Part shown: positions 8,866 to 16,686 of the stretch, piece after piece
How positions within the stretch are numbered: position 1 is the first letter of the stretch
How the letters are laid out: each line of letters opens with the position of its first letter
Source: Frigoribacterium faeni
GTDB lineage: Bacteria > Actinomycetota > Actinomycetes > Actinomycetales > Microbacteriaceae
Direction: 5' to 3'
DNA length: 64,000 nucleotides
Assembly: GCF_007988805.1 (NCBI RefSeq)
Contig: NZ_BJUV01000016.1
Location: 1-64,000 of the forward strand
Notes under the pieces: model-generated
The model's database searches: none
What the model saw: only the letters and a program-made list of their open reading frames with translations
What the model was told of the DNA's origin: nothing
Translations under genes and position numbers: made by a program

Positions 8866-9391
8866 CGAGCGCTCCTCCGAGGCCCGACGCCCCGCCCGCG
8901 CCGTAGCCGCCGGCCGCGCCGTAGCCCGCGCCGGCGGGCGCCGACCCGGTCGAGGCCCGGCCCTCGGCCTGCAGCGACGCGGCGGCCTCGTGCCAGGTCT
9001 GACGGAGCGGTTCGAGCAGTCCGACGACCTCGCGGGTCAGGGCGACGTCGCGGTGGATGTTCGCGTTGACCAGGGCCGTCGACGAGTACGTGTAGAGCGC
9101 GAGCAGACCCTCTCCGCCGTCCCAGACGTCGATCTTGAGCGACGACGACAGCTCGGCGACGATCGCCTGGGCGTGCAGCAGCTGCTCGGAGGCGGCGGCC
9201 CAGTCGGCGGAGACCTGGGCGGCCTCGGCCCTCGAGAGGTCGAGCAGCAGGCGGTCGTAGAGCATGGTGACGAGCTGCACCGGGGTGGCCGACTGCACGG
9301 CGTCGGCGGTGTACTGCGCGCGCTGCTTCTGCACGACGGCCGAGGGGCCGGACGTGGCGGCGGCGAAGGCCGCGAACGAGGTGGCGTCCAT
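8855..9391 (-). CDS. fliS: Flagellar export chaperone FliS
   Basis: FliS binds the flagellin C-terminus in the cytoplasm and prevents premature polymerisation. The 178-residue protein carries the FliS hallmark ATPVQLVTMLYDRLLLDL near residues 36-53, followed by helices typical of the four-helix bundle. The last 35-40 residues are a Gly/Ala/Tyr-rich tail not found in short FliS proteins. The ATG at 9391 shares one base with the fliD stop, so it is coupled to fliD. Confidence 0.93.
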   Translation of the reverse strand: MDATSFAAFAAATSGPSAVVQKQRAQYTADAVQSATPVQLVTMLYDRLLLDLSRAEAAQVSADWAAASEQLLHAQAIVAELSSSLKIDVWDGGEGLLALYTYSSTALVNANIHRDVALTREVVGLLEPLRQTWHEAAASLQAEGRASTGSAPAGAGYGAAGGYGAGGASGLGGALGVG

Positions 9392-10779
9392 CAGCTGCTG
9401 CTCGTCGAGAGTCCGGCGAGCTGGCTGGTGATGTAGCTCTGCTGGGCGGTGAGGTTGCTGAGGGCGACCTCGAGGGCGGAGTAGGTCTTCTGCAGGTTCT
9501 CGCGACGCGCCGCGAGGCGGTCGTCCCACACGCTGACGCGGTCGTTCAGGTCGCGGACGACCGACTGCTGGCCCGTGATCACCTTGGTCAGCGAGCCGTC
9601 GAACTTGTCCGACACTGCCGTCGAGGTCGACGCGACGCGGGCGGCGATGGCGCTCATCGTCGCCTGGACCTTCTCGGGGTCGGCGGCGAGGGCCGCCGCG
9701 AACTTCTCGGCGTCGACCGAGAACTGGCCGGTCTTGGCGTCGATCGAGATGCCGATCGCGCTGGGCGACCGGCCGTCGACCGGACTGAGGACGGCGTCGG
9801 TCAACCGCTGCGTGATGCCGCGGGTCGTCGAGTTGCCGCCGAAGACGCCCGCCGTGACGGTCGTCGTGCCGGACGAGCTCGTCGACGTCGTCGCGGCGCT
9901 CTTGGTGCTGATGATCGTGAGGGCGGCGTTGACCCCGGCGATCAGGTCGCTCGCCACCTTCGTCGCGGCGGTGGCGTCGCGGGCGATCGTGAGGTGCACG
10001 GGCTCGGCGGTCACGGCCGAGACCGTCACCGAGACCCCGGGGATCACGTCGGCGAAGGTGTTGCTGCCGCTCGTGACGACCTGCTCGGCCGCCGTGCCGG
10101 CCCACAGCGTGATCGAGGCGTCGCGCGCCTGCGCGATGACGGCCGCGCCGGGCTGCGCCATCAGGTCGGCGGCCGTACCGGCCTCGACGTCGGCGGCCGT
10201 GCCGCGGTGGACCTCGAAGCCGCCGGCGGCGCCGCTCGTCGTGCTCGAGAGCTGGAGGCGGTACTGCACGGCGCCCGAGGCGTCCGTGCCCGAGGCCACC
10301 TTCACGGCGGAGACGCCGGCGGCCGAGGCGTTGACGGCCTTGACGACGTCGTCGAGCGACGAGGAGGCGGCGGTCACCTCGGTCGTCTTCCCCGAGGCCG
10401 AGACGAAGGTGAGGGTCGCGGGCGAGTCCGGCCAGGCCGTCATCGCCGCGGTCACCGCGGTCTTCGACGACGCGGTGGCGCCGACGACGAGGTCGACCGA
10501 GCCCGACACCGCGCCCGCCGAGGTCGTCGCGGTGACGGCCGTCGAGCTGCTGGTGGGGGTGAAGAGCGAGAGCGATCCGGCCTTGGCGGTCGAGGTCGCG
10601 AGGGTGGCCAGGTCGGCGATCCTGCTGTTCAGCCCCTGCAGGGCGGCGACGAGCGTCTGACCGGCGGTGGCCTTGTTCTTCAGGATCGTCTGCGGCACGG
10701 CCTCGGACTGCATCAACGTGTTGATCAGCGTCGTCGTGTCGAGCCCGCTGACGAGGCCGTCGATGCCGAGCGAGGCCAT
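9391..10779 (-). CDS. fliD: Flagellar filament cap protein FliD
   Basis: The 462-residue protein is the filament cap that guides flagellin assembly at the tip. The N-terminus MASLGIDGLVSGLDTTTLI is the conserved FliD opening. The C-terminus contains a coiled-coil-like region ending in LTAQQSYITSQLAGL. The middle is Ala/Thr/Ser-rich and poorly conserved, as in other caps. AGGAG stands just before the ATG. The gene heads fliD-fliS-fliT. Its promoter is not obvious; CCCGACAG upstream is only a weak -10 match to the FliA sites. Confidence 0.94.
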   Translation of the reverse strand: MASLGIDGLVSGLDTTTLINTLMQSEAVPQTILKNKATAGQTLVAALQGLNSRIADLATLATSTAKAGSLSLFTPTSSSTAVTATTSAGAVSGSVDLVVGATASSKTAVTAAMTAWPDSPATLTFVSASGKTTEVTAASSSLDDVVKAVNASAAGVSAVKVASGTDASGAVQYRLQLSSTTSGAAGGFEVHRGTAADVEAGTAADLMAQPGAAVIAQARDASITLWAGTAAEQVVTSGSNTFADVIPGVSVTVSAVTAEPVHLTIARDATAATKVASDLIAGVNAALTIISTKSAATTSTSSSGTTTVTAGVFGGNSTTRGITQRLTDAVLSPVDGRSPSAIGISIDAKTGQFSVDAEKFAAALAADPEKVQATMSAIAARVASTSTAVSDKFDGSLTKVITGQQSVVRDLNDRVSVWDDRLAARRENLQKTYSALEVALSNLTAQQSYITSQLAGLSTSSS

Positions 10780-10879
10780 CTGGTGCTCCTGACGAAGGGG
10801 GTGGGGTGCGGCGGGATGCCACGGGGTGGAACGGGTGGAGCGGATCGGGCCGGTGGGGCGGAGGGCCGGCTGTCGGGGT

Positions 10880-10983
10880 GAGACCGGGCGGGACGACGGC
10901 GCAGGATCAGCTGCGACGTCGGCGCCACCCGGTCTCCGACCGCGGTGAGGCGAGGGGTCAGGTCCGAGCTGGGAGCACGGACC
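10880..10983. other. fliC-fliD gap with two inverted repeats
   Basis: Behind the fliC stop, GGTCCG (10961-10966) pairs with CGGACC (10978-10983). Farther on, GAGACCGGG (10880-10888) pairs with CCCGGTCTC (10928-10936). The first could end the flagellin transcript; the second has a long loop and may be regulatory or incidental. Neither has a T-run. Confidence 0.35.
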
Positions 10984-10998
10984 GGAGCTCGTCTACGA

Positions 10999-11823
10999 CT
11001 AGCGGAGCAGCGACAGGACGCTCGAGGTGCTCTGGTTCGCCTGGGCCAGCATCGCGGTGCCGGCCTGGCTGAGCACGTTCGAGCGGGTGTACTTGACCAT
11101 CTCCTCGGCCATGTCCACGTCGCGGATGCGCGACTGGGCCGCCGTGAGGTTCTCCTTCGCGACGTTGGTCGACGCGATGGAGTGCTCGAAGCGGTTCTGG
11201 ACGGCACCCAGCTCGGAGCGAGCCGACGACACGGCGGTGATCTGCTCGTCGAGCGCCTCGATCGAGGTCAGGGCGTTGGCGGCCGTGTCGAAGGTGAGGC
11301 CCTCGACGACCGTCGCGACGGCCGTGATGTCGGTGAGGTTCACCGAGATCTGGTCGTTGGCCGCCGTGTATCCGGCGCCGACCTGGAACGTCAGGGTACC
11401 GGTGCTGTTGAGCAGGTCGATGCCGTTGAAGTTGGTCGAGTTGCCGATACGGGTCAGTTCGTCCTTGAGAGCCGTGACCTCGGTCTGGATCGCCGTGCGG
11501 GCGTCCGCGTTGTTCGAGTCGTTGCCCGACTGGACGGCCAGGTCGCGGACACGCTGGAGGATCGAGTGGACCTCCGTCAGTCCGCCTTCCGCGGTCTGGA
11601 CGACCGAGATGCCGTCCTGGGCGTTGCGGGCGGCCACCGTGAGTCCGCCGACCTGCGAGCGCAGGCCCTCGGAGATCGCGAGACCCGCCGCGTCGTCAGC
11701 GGCACGGTTGATGCGAAGACCGCTGGAGAGCTTCTCGAGGCTCTTCGACAGGTCGTTCTGCGTGCTGTTGAGGTTGCGGTAGGTGTTGTTGGCCGCGAGG
11801 TTGGTGTTGATCTGCATACCCAT
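10999..11823 (-). CDS. fliC: Flagellin FliC
   Basis: The 274-residue flagellin starts MGMQINTNLAANNTYRNL and has the D0/D1 signatures LEKLSSGLRINRAADDAAGL near residues 29-48 and a C-terminal helix ending TSSVLSLLR. It is short: almost only the D0 and D1 core, with little of the exposed D2/D3 domain. The ATG at 11823 is chosen because GGAGGAG lies six bases upstream; a longer in-frame reading lacks this. A sigma-28-type promoter stands about 60-90 bases upstream. It is the single flagellin in this cluster. Confidence 0.97.
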   Translation of the reverse strand: MGMQINTNLAANNTYRNLNSTQNDLSKSLEKLSSGLRINRAADDAAGLAISEGLRSQVGGLTVAARNAQDGISVVQTAEGGLTEVHSILQRVRDLAVQSGNDSNNADARTAIQTEVTALKDELTRIGNSTNFNGIDLLNSTGTLTFQVGAGYTAANDQISVNLTDITAVATVVEGLTFDTAANALTSIEALDEQITAVSSARSELGAVQNRFEHSIASTNVAKENLTAAQSRIRDVDMAEEMVKYTRSNVLSQAGTAMLAQANQSTSSVLSLLR

Positions 11824-11883
11824 GGTGTTCTCCTCCGTGACTGGGTGTTGTTCGTCTGCCCGTCCGTGGGCTGACACCGATCA

Positions 11884-11910
11884 CTGTCGACCGGTCGACC
11901 GCGACGGTTA
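11884..11910 (-). promoter_or_regulatory. Sigma-28 (FliA)-type promoter of fliC
   Basis: On the minus strand the sequence is TAAC, 15 bases, GTCGACAG, differing in two positions from the GCCGATAG of the flgB and flgN promoters and sharing their exact spacing. The leader would be about 55 bases and contains the GGAGGAG ribosome site. Confidence 0.65.
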
Positions 11911-11940
11911 GGAAGTCGCGGAAGTTTTTCGTCGACGGCC

Positions 11941-12762
11941 TCAGACGGCCGTGCTGAAGCCCTCGGCCTCGGGTTCGCGCATGGCCCGGGCGATGCCGAC
12001 CGCGGCGTTCGTCGCGACCCGCGACAGGTACGCGCTGCGGCGGGCGGGCGCCGTCCTCGACACGGGCTCGAACCCGGCGTCGGGGTCGTCGGCGTAGTGC
12101 GCGGCGAGACCGTCGCGCAGCAGGCGGATCGCCTCGGTGCGCTGCTGCGACACCGCGCTGTGGGTGATGCCGAGCTCGTCGGCGATCTCGGTGACCGTGC
12201 GGTCGCCGAAGTAGACGCCCTCGACGATGAGGCGCATCCGTTCGGGGAGGGCCTCGACGGCGGCGCGCAGGTAGCGACCGCGCTCCTCGACGAGCAGGTT
12301 CTCGCCGGGCAGCGGGAGGTCGGCGGCCAGGTGGTCGGCGACCGTCTCGTCGAGCGCGGTGACGGTGCGGCCCGCGTCGCTCAACGCCGAGGAGGCCGTC
12401 TGACGGTCGACGCCGAGGGCGCCGGCGATCTCGTCGACCGACGGGATACGACCCAGGGAGGCGGTGAGCGCCTCCTGGACGGCCAGGGTCTCCTTGATGC
12501 GCTTGCGGGTGCCGCGGCTCGCCCAGTCGCCCGAGCGCATGTCGTCGGCGAAGGCGCCGACGATGCGGGTGCGCGCGTAGGCACCGAACGGGATGCCGAG
12601 AGTCGGGTCGAAGGCGTCGGCCGCCTGCACGAGGGCGACGGCGCCGACGCTCGCGAGGTCATCGCGCGACAGGTGCGTGGCGCGGGCGCAGACCTCGGAG
12701 ACGAGGTAGCCGACGAGCGGCAGGTTCTCGACCACGAGGGCGTTGCGTTCGGTGCGGTTCAT
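11941..12762 (-). CDS. fliA: Flagellar sigma factor FliA (sigma-28 family)
   Basis: The 273-residue sigma-70-family protein lacks region 1 and is typical of FliA/WhiG. Region 2 includes LVSEVCARATHLSRDDLASVGAV and FGAYARTRIVGAFADDMR. Region 3 follows (IPSVDEIAGALGV). Region 4 ends with the helix-turn-helix TVTEIADELGITHSAVSQ. The ATG at 12762 has GGGAG upstream; a longer frame is possible but lacks conservation. The C-terminal about 45 residues extend past region 4. Its probable targets, with matching promoters, are flgB, fliC and flgN. Confidence 0.93.
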   Translation of the reverse strand: MNRTERNALVVENLPLVGYLVSEVCARATHLSRDDLASVGAVALVQAADAFDPTLGIPFGAYARTRIVGAFADDMRSGDWASRGTRKRIKETLAVQEALTASLGRIPSVDEIAGALGVDRQTASSALSDAGRTVTALDETVADHLAADLPLPGENLLVEERGRYLRAAVEALPERMRLIVEGVYFGDRTVTEIADELGITHSAVSQQRTEAIRLLRDGLAAHYADDPDAGFEPVSRTAPARRSAYLSRVATNAAVGIARAMREPEAEGFSTAV

Positions 12763-12899
12763 CGCTTGCTCCCAGCAAGAGGGGCCCGATGGACGGGCGT
12801 GTGACGTGTCCGCGGGCGCGACGAACAGCCCTCTGATCAGGGCTGGATCGAGCGACGCGGAATGATCTGCGGGTAAGCGAATCGGGCGTTCGGAACTGC

Positions 12900-12929
12900 G
12901 GGTGACGCCGGGTGACGTCGGGTGATCTG
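12900..12929. repeat. Three direct repeats GGGTGACGYC, 10-base period
   Basis: GGGTGACGCC, GGGTGACGTC and GGGTGATCTG follow each other without spacing, one helical turn apart, about 140 bases upstream of fliA. The 509-base gap 12763-13271 between fliA and flgN is the main divergent control region of the cluster, and this array is a candidate regulator-binding site there. Function is inferred. Confidence 0.4.
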
Positions 12930-12996
12930 ACACTGCGCGACCGGTCGAGTCGGGGTGACCGGTCGGGCGGGTCGGGACCGCCCTGCACCGACCACG

Positions 12997-13004
12997 CTAT
13001 CGGC
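12997..13004 (-). promoter_or_regulatory. GCCGATAG -10-like element upstream of fliA
   Basis: A perfect copy of the FliA-type -10 octamer points toward fliA, about 235 bases before its start. The -35 position lacks TAAC, so it may be a weak autoregulated promoter or chance. Confidence 0.3.
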
Positions 13005-13025
13005 GTCCACACAGGCTGAGGGGGG

Positions 13026-13054
13026 CCTGTGTGCCCCCAGTCAGGGGGAACAGG
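13026..13054. other. Stem-loop in the fliA-flgN gap
   Basis: CCTGT, CCCCC, loop AGTCA, GGGGG, ACAGG form a nested hairpin of ten pairs with small bulges. It lies between the divergent fliA and flgN transcription units and could end antisense transcription. Confidence 0.35.
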
Positions 13055-13186
13055 CGTCACGTCTCCGGGGGACCCGCCCTGTACCCCCTCCCCCCGAATG
13101 GGGACGAGAACCCTCTGTCGCGCGAGGGCGCGACACGGTAGGAGGACCATCGTCGCCCCGATCGCCGCTCACCGACCCCTGGTGGC

Positions 13187-13213
13187 TAACGGCGGTCGTC
13201 CCCGCGCCGATAG
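13187..13213 (+). promoter_or_regulatory. Sigma-28 (FliA)-type promoter of flgN operon
   Basis: TAAC, 15 bases, GCCGATAG: the best match of the three flagellar promoters in the window. The expected start site is about 50 bases before the flgN ATG. Confidence 0.75.
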
Positions 13214-13271
13214 TCCCCCATCGGGAGGACGGCACGCCCTCCCCCGAGACCATCCCGACCGAGGAGGCACC

Positions 13272-13811
13272 ATGGGCGCGAACGAGTTGTCCGCGCTGCT
13301 CTGGCGTGAACGCGAGCTGCTCGAGCTGCTCACGTTCAAGCTCGAGGAGGAACAGCTGCTGCTCACCGCCGGCCGCACCCGCTGGATCGACCACGCCACC
13401 CGCGAGGTCGAGCAGGTGCTCGACCGCCTCCGCTCGGCCGGCCTCGAGCGCAGCGTCGAGGTCTCGTCGGTCGCCCAGCAGTGGGGGACGGACGAGGAGG
13501 CGCCCCTCCGCGACATCATCGCCGCGGCTCCCGCAGGCCCCTGGGGCGAGATCTTCACGGCGCACCTCAAGGCCATGACCGACCTGACCGCCCGGATCGC
13601 TCAGCTGCGCGACGAGAACGAACGGTTCCTCCGCGCCGCCGCCCGGGCCACCCAGGAGACGCTGGCGACCACCACCGGCGACGCGACCGCCGCCGCCGGC
13701 GCCATCTACGACGCCACGGGGTCGACGGCGACGAGCGCCTCCGGACTCCGCAGCGGCACGGCCGCGCCGACCACCGCCACGGGCGGGCACCTCTTCGACG
13801 GGAGGCTCTGA
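13272..13811 (+). CDS. flgN: FlgN-like flagellar export chaperone
   Basis: The 179-residue protein opens with a helical region LWRERELLELLTFKLEEEQ and contains the coiled-coil pattern seen in FlgN, the chaperone that delivers FlgK and FlgL to the export apparatus. Those two genes follow immediately. GAGGAGG lies five bases before the ATG. The last 50 residues are Ala/Thr/Gly-rich and look disordered. The gene is the first of flgN-flgK-flgL-fliW behind a FliA-type promoter. Confidence 0.85.
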   Translation: MGANELSALLWRERELLELLTFKLEEEQLLLTAGRTRWIDHATREVEQVLDRLRSAGLERSVEVSSVAQQWGTDEEAPLRDIIAAAPAGPWGEIFTAHLKAMTDLTARIAQLRDENERFLRAAARATQETLATTTGDATAAAGAIYDATGSTATSASGLRSGTAAPTTATGGHLFDGRL

Positions 13812-13813
13812 CC

Positions 13814-15238
13814 GTGGGCAGCACCTTCGGCGGCCTGAACACCGCCTACACCGGCCTCGTCGCCGCGCGCTCCGGGCTCGACGTCACCGGGCAGAACATC
13901 GCCAACGTCAACACCGAGGGCTACACCCGGCAGCGCGTGACGACCTCGTCGATCGAGTCGCCGGCCCGCGCCGGCCTGTTCAGCGCCGGCGTCGTCGCGG
14001 GGCAGGGCGTGTCGGTCGACGCCATCGCGCGCCTCGGCGACCAGGTGGTGGACGGACAGGTGCGCAGCGCCGCCGCGACGGCCGGGTACCAGTCGACCCG
14101 CGCCTCCGTCATCGCCACCCTCGAGGCCTCGCTGGGCGAGCCCAGCACGACGGGCATCGCGAGCCAGCTCACCGCGTTCTGGTCGGCCTGGGGCGACGTC
14201 GCCAACAACCCGGCCGAATCCGGGCCCGCCGCGGTGCTGATCGGTCAGGCGACCTCGCTCGCCGCCTCCCTGTCGGCCGGCCATCGCGCGGTCGACGAGC
14301 AGTGGTCCGGCCTCCGCACGCAGGCCGACGGCCTCGCCGCCGAACTGAACTCGGCCGCGTCGCAGGTCGCCGACCTCAACGCCCGGATCCGCACCAACAC
14401 GCAGCTCGGGGTCAGCTCGAACGAGCTGATCGACGCCCGCTCCGTGCTCACCGAACGGATCGCCGCGATCGCCGGCGGCACCGTCCGCGAGGTCGGCGAC
14501 GGCACCGTCGACGTGCTCGTCGGCGGCAACGCCCTCGTCAGCGGCACCTCGTCGCGCACGGTCGCCGTCACCGGCGGCTACAGCATGGCCACCGCCGGCG
14601 CGGGCGTCTCGGTCGAGTGGGCCGACCGGCCCGGGCAGTCGGTCGCTCTGACCGGCGGCAGCCTCGCCGGAGCCGTCTCGCTGCTGCAGCCCGCGGCCGC
14701 CGGAGGCACGGGCGGCGTGCTCGCCGAGGCCGCCGCCTCGTACGACGCCCTGGCGACGCAGCTCGCCACGCAGGTCAACGCGGTGCACCGGACCGGGGTC
14801 ACCGCCGACGGCACCTCCGACCACGACTTCTTCGCGCTGACGCCGGGCGTCTCGGCGGCCCGCGGCCTGACCGTGCTGCCGACCGGGGCCGCGACCATCG
14901 CCTCGGGCAACGGCACCGGAGGCGCCCACGACAGCACGGTCGCCCTCGCGATCGAGCGGCTCGGCACCGGCACGGGCTCGCCCGACCGCGCCTGGTCGGC
15001 GATCGTCGCCGGCATCGGGGCCACGTCGAAGAGCGAGTCGCAGCAGGCCACGCTGACCGACCTCGCGGCGACCTCGGCGAAGAACCGCCAGCTGTCGGGC
15101 TCGGGCGTCAGCCTCGACGAGGAGAACGTCAACCTGCTCTCGTACCAGCACGCCTATCAGGGGGCCGCCCGCGTCATGACCGCCATCGACGAGATGCTCG
15201 ACACGCTCATCAACGGCATGGGCCGGGTCGGGAGGTAA
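13814..15238 (+). CDS. flgK: Flagellar hook-associated protein FlgK
   Basis: The 474-residue protein is HAP1, the first junction between hook and filament. The N-terminus has LNTAYTGLVAARSGLDVTG then QNIANVNTEGYTRQRV, and the C-terminus has SGVSLDEENVNLLSYQHAYQ followed by a final amphipathic helix. GTG start with GGGAGG upstream inside the end of flgN. Length fits small actinobacterial FlgK proteins. Confidence 0.95.
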   Translation: MGSTFGGLNTAYTGLVAARSGLDVTGQNIANVNTEGYTRQRVTTSSIESPARAGLFSAGVVAGQGVSVDAIARLGDQVVDGQVRSAAATAGYQSTRASVIATLEASLGEPSTTGIASQLTAFWSAWGDVANNPAESGPAAVLIGQATSLAASLSAGHRAVDEQWSGLRTQADGLAAELNSAASQVADLNARIRTNTQLGVSSNELIDARSVLTERIAAIAGGTVREVGDGTVDVLVGGNALVSGTSSRTVAVTGGYSMATAGAGVSVEWADRPGQSVALTGGSLAGAVSLLQPAAAGGTGGVLAEAAASYDALATQLATQVNAVHRTGVTADGTSDHDFFALTPGVSAARGLTVLPTGAATIASGNGTGGAHDSTVALAIERLGTGTGSPDRAWSAIVAGIGATSKSESQQATLTDLAATSAKNRQLSGSGVSLDEENVNLLSYQHAYQGAARVMTAIDEMLDTLINGMGRVGR

Positions 15239-15244
15239 CGGATC

Positions 15245-16129
15245 ATGATCAGCCGCGTCACCGACCAGATGACCTCCCTGCAGTCGCAGCAGCACCTCCA
15301 GGCGAGCAAGGCCCGCGTCTCCGACATGCAGGCGCGCGCGTCGAGCCTGCAGAGGATCGCCCGGCCGTCCGACGACCCGACGGCCACGGCCGAGGCCATG
15401 CGCGTCAAGAGCCTGCAGGCCGCCACCGCCCAGCAGGCGCGCAACGTCGACGACGGCAACGGCTGGCTGTCGACCGCCGACTCCGCCCTGACCGCCGCCG
15501 ACGCGATCCTCGCCAAGGTGCGTCAGCTCACCCTCCAGGGCGCGAACACGGGAGCCGTGTCGCCCGACGCGCTCGACGCGATCGCGACCGAGCTCGAGGG
15601 CCTCAAGAAGGACCTGCTCAGCACCGCGAACGCCAGCTACAACGGCCGCAGCGTCTTCGCGGGGACCTCCGACGCCGGGGTCGCCTGGACCGACGACTAC
15701 ACGTTCACCGGCGGCGTCGACGCGGCCGTCCTGCGTCGCATCGGGCCGGAGACCACCGTGCGCGTCGACGCCGACGGCGCCCGGGCCTTCGGCGACGGCG
15801 ACGACTCGGTGTTCCGGCTGATCGACGACATCGTCACCGACCTCCGCGGAGGGACCAACGTCAGCACGCATCTCGCCGCGATCGACGTTCGCGTCGGCGA
15901 TCTGCGCGGCGTACAGTCGGGCGTCGGAGCACGCCATGCCCAGCTACTGAGAGCCGAGGACACCCTGATGGACACCAAGGTCAGCCTCGAGGCGCAGCGC
16001 TCCGAGCTGGAGGACCTCGACCTCGGTCAGGCCGTGCTCGACCTGCAGCTGCAGCAGAACTCGTACCAGGCCGCCCTGGCGATCACCGCGAAGGTCGTCC
16101 AGACCTCGCTGATGGACTTCCTCCGATGA
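15245..16129 (+). CDS. flgL: Flagellar hook-associated protein FlgL
   Basis: The 294-residue flagellin-like protein is HAP3, the second hook-filament junction protein. It starts MISRVTDQM, has RIARPSDDPTATAEAMRV near residues 37-54, and ends in a flagellin-like C-terminal helix with SYQAALAITAKVVQTSLMDFL. It begins six bases after flgK, and its stop overlaps the fliW start (ATGA). Confidence 0.95.
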   Translation: MISRVTDQMTSLQSQQHLQASKARVSDMQARASSLQRIARPSDDPTATAEAMRVKSLQAATAQQARNVDDGNGWLSTADSALTAADAILAKVRQLTLQGANTGAVSPDALDAIATELEGLKKDLLSTANASYNGRSVFAGTSDAGVAWTDDYTFTGGVDAAVLRRIGPETTVRVDADGARAFGDGDDSVFRLIDDIVTDLRGGTNVSTHLAAIDVRVGDLRGVQSGVGARHAQLLRAEDTLMDTKVSLEAQRSELEDLDLGQAVLDLQLQQNSYQAALAITAKVVQTSLMDFLR

Positions 16130-16518
16130 GCGGCACGACGCAGTCGCACGTGGCCTTCGTCTCGCCGCCGTTCGGACTCGAGCCCCGCGTGGACTTCGTG
16201 CTCGACGAGATCGAGGGCGCCGTCGGGCTCTTCGCCCTGCGGACCGTCGACGCGGGCGACGAGGTGCGGCTCTTCGTGCTCGACGCCGCCGTGCACCTGC
16301 CCGACTACTCGCCGGTCGTCAGCGACGAGCAGACCGCGCTGCTCGGGCTGACCGACGCGGACGACGCGATCCTCCTCGTCGTGGCGACCCCCGCCTCCTC
16401 GGGGATGACCGTCAACCTGCTCGCCCCGATCGTCGTGAACCGGGTCACGGGCGCCGGCGCGCAGCTGATCCTCGAGGGCCAGGACTGGCCGCTCCGGGCG
16501 GAGCTCGCCGCGCACTGA
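16126..16518 (+). CDS. fliW: Flagellar assembly factor FliW
   Basis: The 130-residue protein has the FliW pattern: a central LPDYSPVVSDEQTALLGL and a C-terminal segment TVNLLAPIVVN followed by GAQLILEGQDWPLRAEL. In Bacillus and relatives FliW binds flagellin and, when free, antagonises the translational repressor CsrA. The start overlaps the flgL stop. No csrA gene follows or is seen elsewhere in the window, so its partner here is either distant, absent or only flagellin. Confidence 0.92.
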   Translation: MSGTTQSHVAFVSPPFGLEPRVDFVLDEIEGAVGLFALRTVDAGDEVRLFVLDAAVHLPDYSPVVSDEQTALLGLTDADDAILLVVATPASSGMTVNLLAPIVVNRVTGAGAQLILEGQDWPLRAELAAH

Positions 16519-16536
16519 CCGGCGTCCCGTCGCGCC

Positions 16537-16569
16537 GACCCGGCTCCGACCCGGCTCCGACCCGGCTCC
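16537..16569. repeat. Tandem repeat, 11 bases x 3
   Basis: GACCCGGCTCC is repeated three times directly behind fliW, followed by a partial copy. Copy number probably varies between strains; no function is evident. Confidence 0.75.
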
Positions 16570-16575
16570 GACCGA

Positions 16576-16601
16576 GGGTGTCCCCCAGAGGGCGGACACC
16601 C
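16576..16601 (+). terminator. Stem-loop behind the flgN-fliW operon
   Basis: GGGTGTCC and GGACACCC form an eight-pair stem around a ten-base loop, just past fliW. There is no T-run, as is usual for GC-rich actinobacterial terminators. Confidence 0.5.
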
Positions 16602-16686
16602 GCGTCACGGTCCGACAACGATCACCCGATCCGCGCCGATCGGGCCCTCGGCGTCCTGTCTCATTGATGGCGAGGAGGCGCGACAC

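Noticed and set aside
11886-11899. Perfect palindrome GTCGACCGGTCGAC as a fliC operator
   Set aside because: It overlaps the -10 and spacer of the FliA-type promoter, which explains part of the sequence; short GTCGAC-type palindromes are frequent in such GC-rich DNA.
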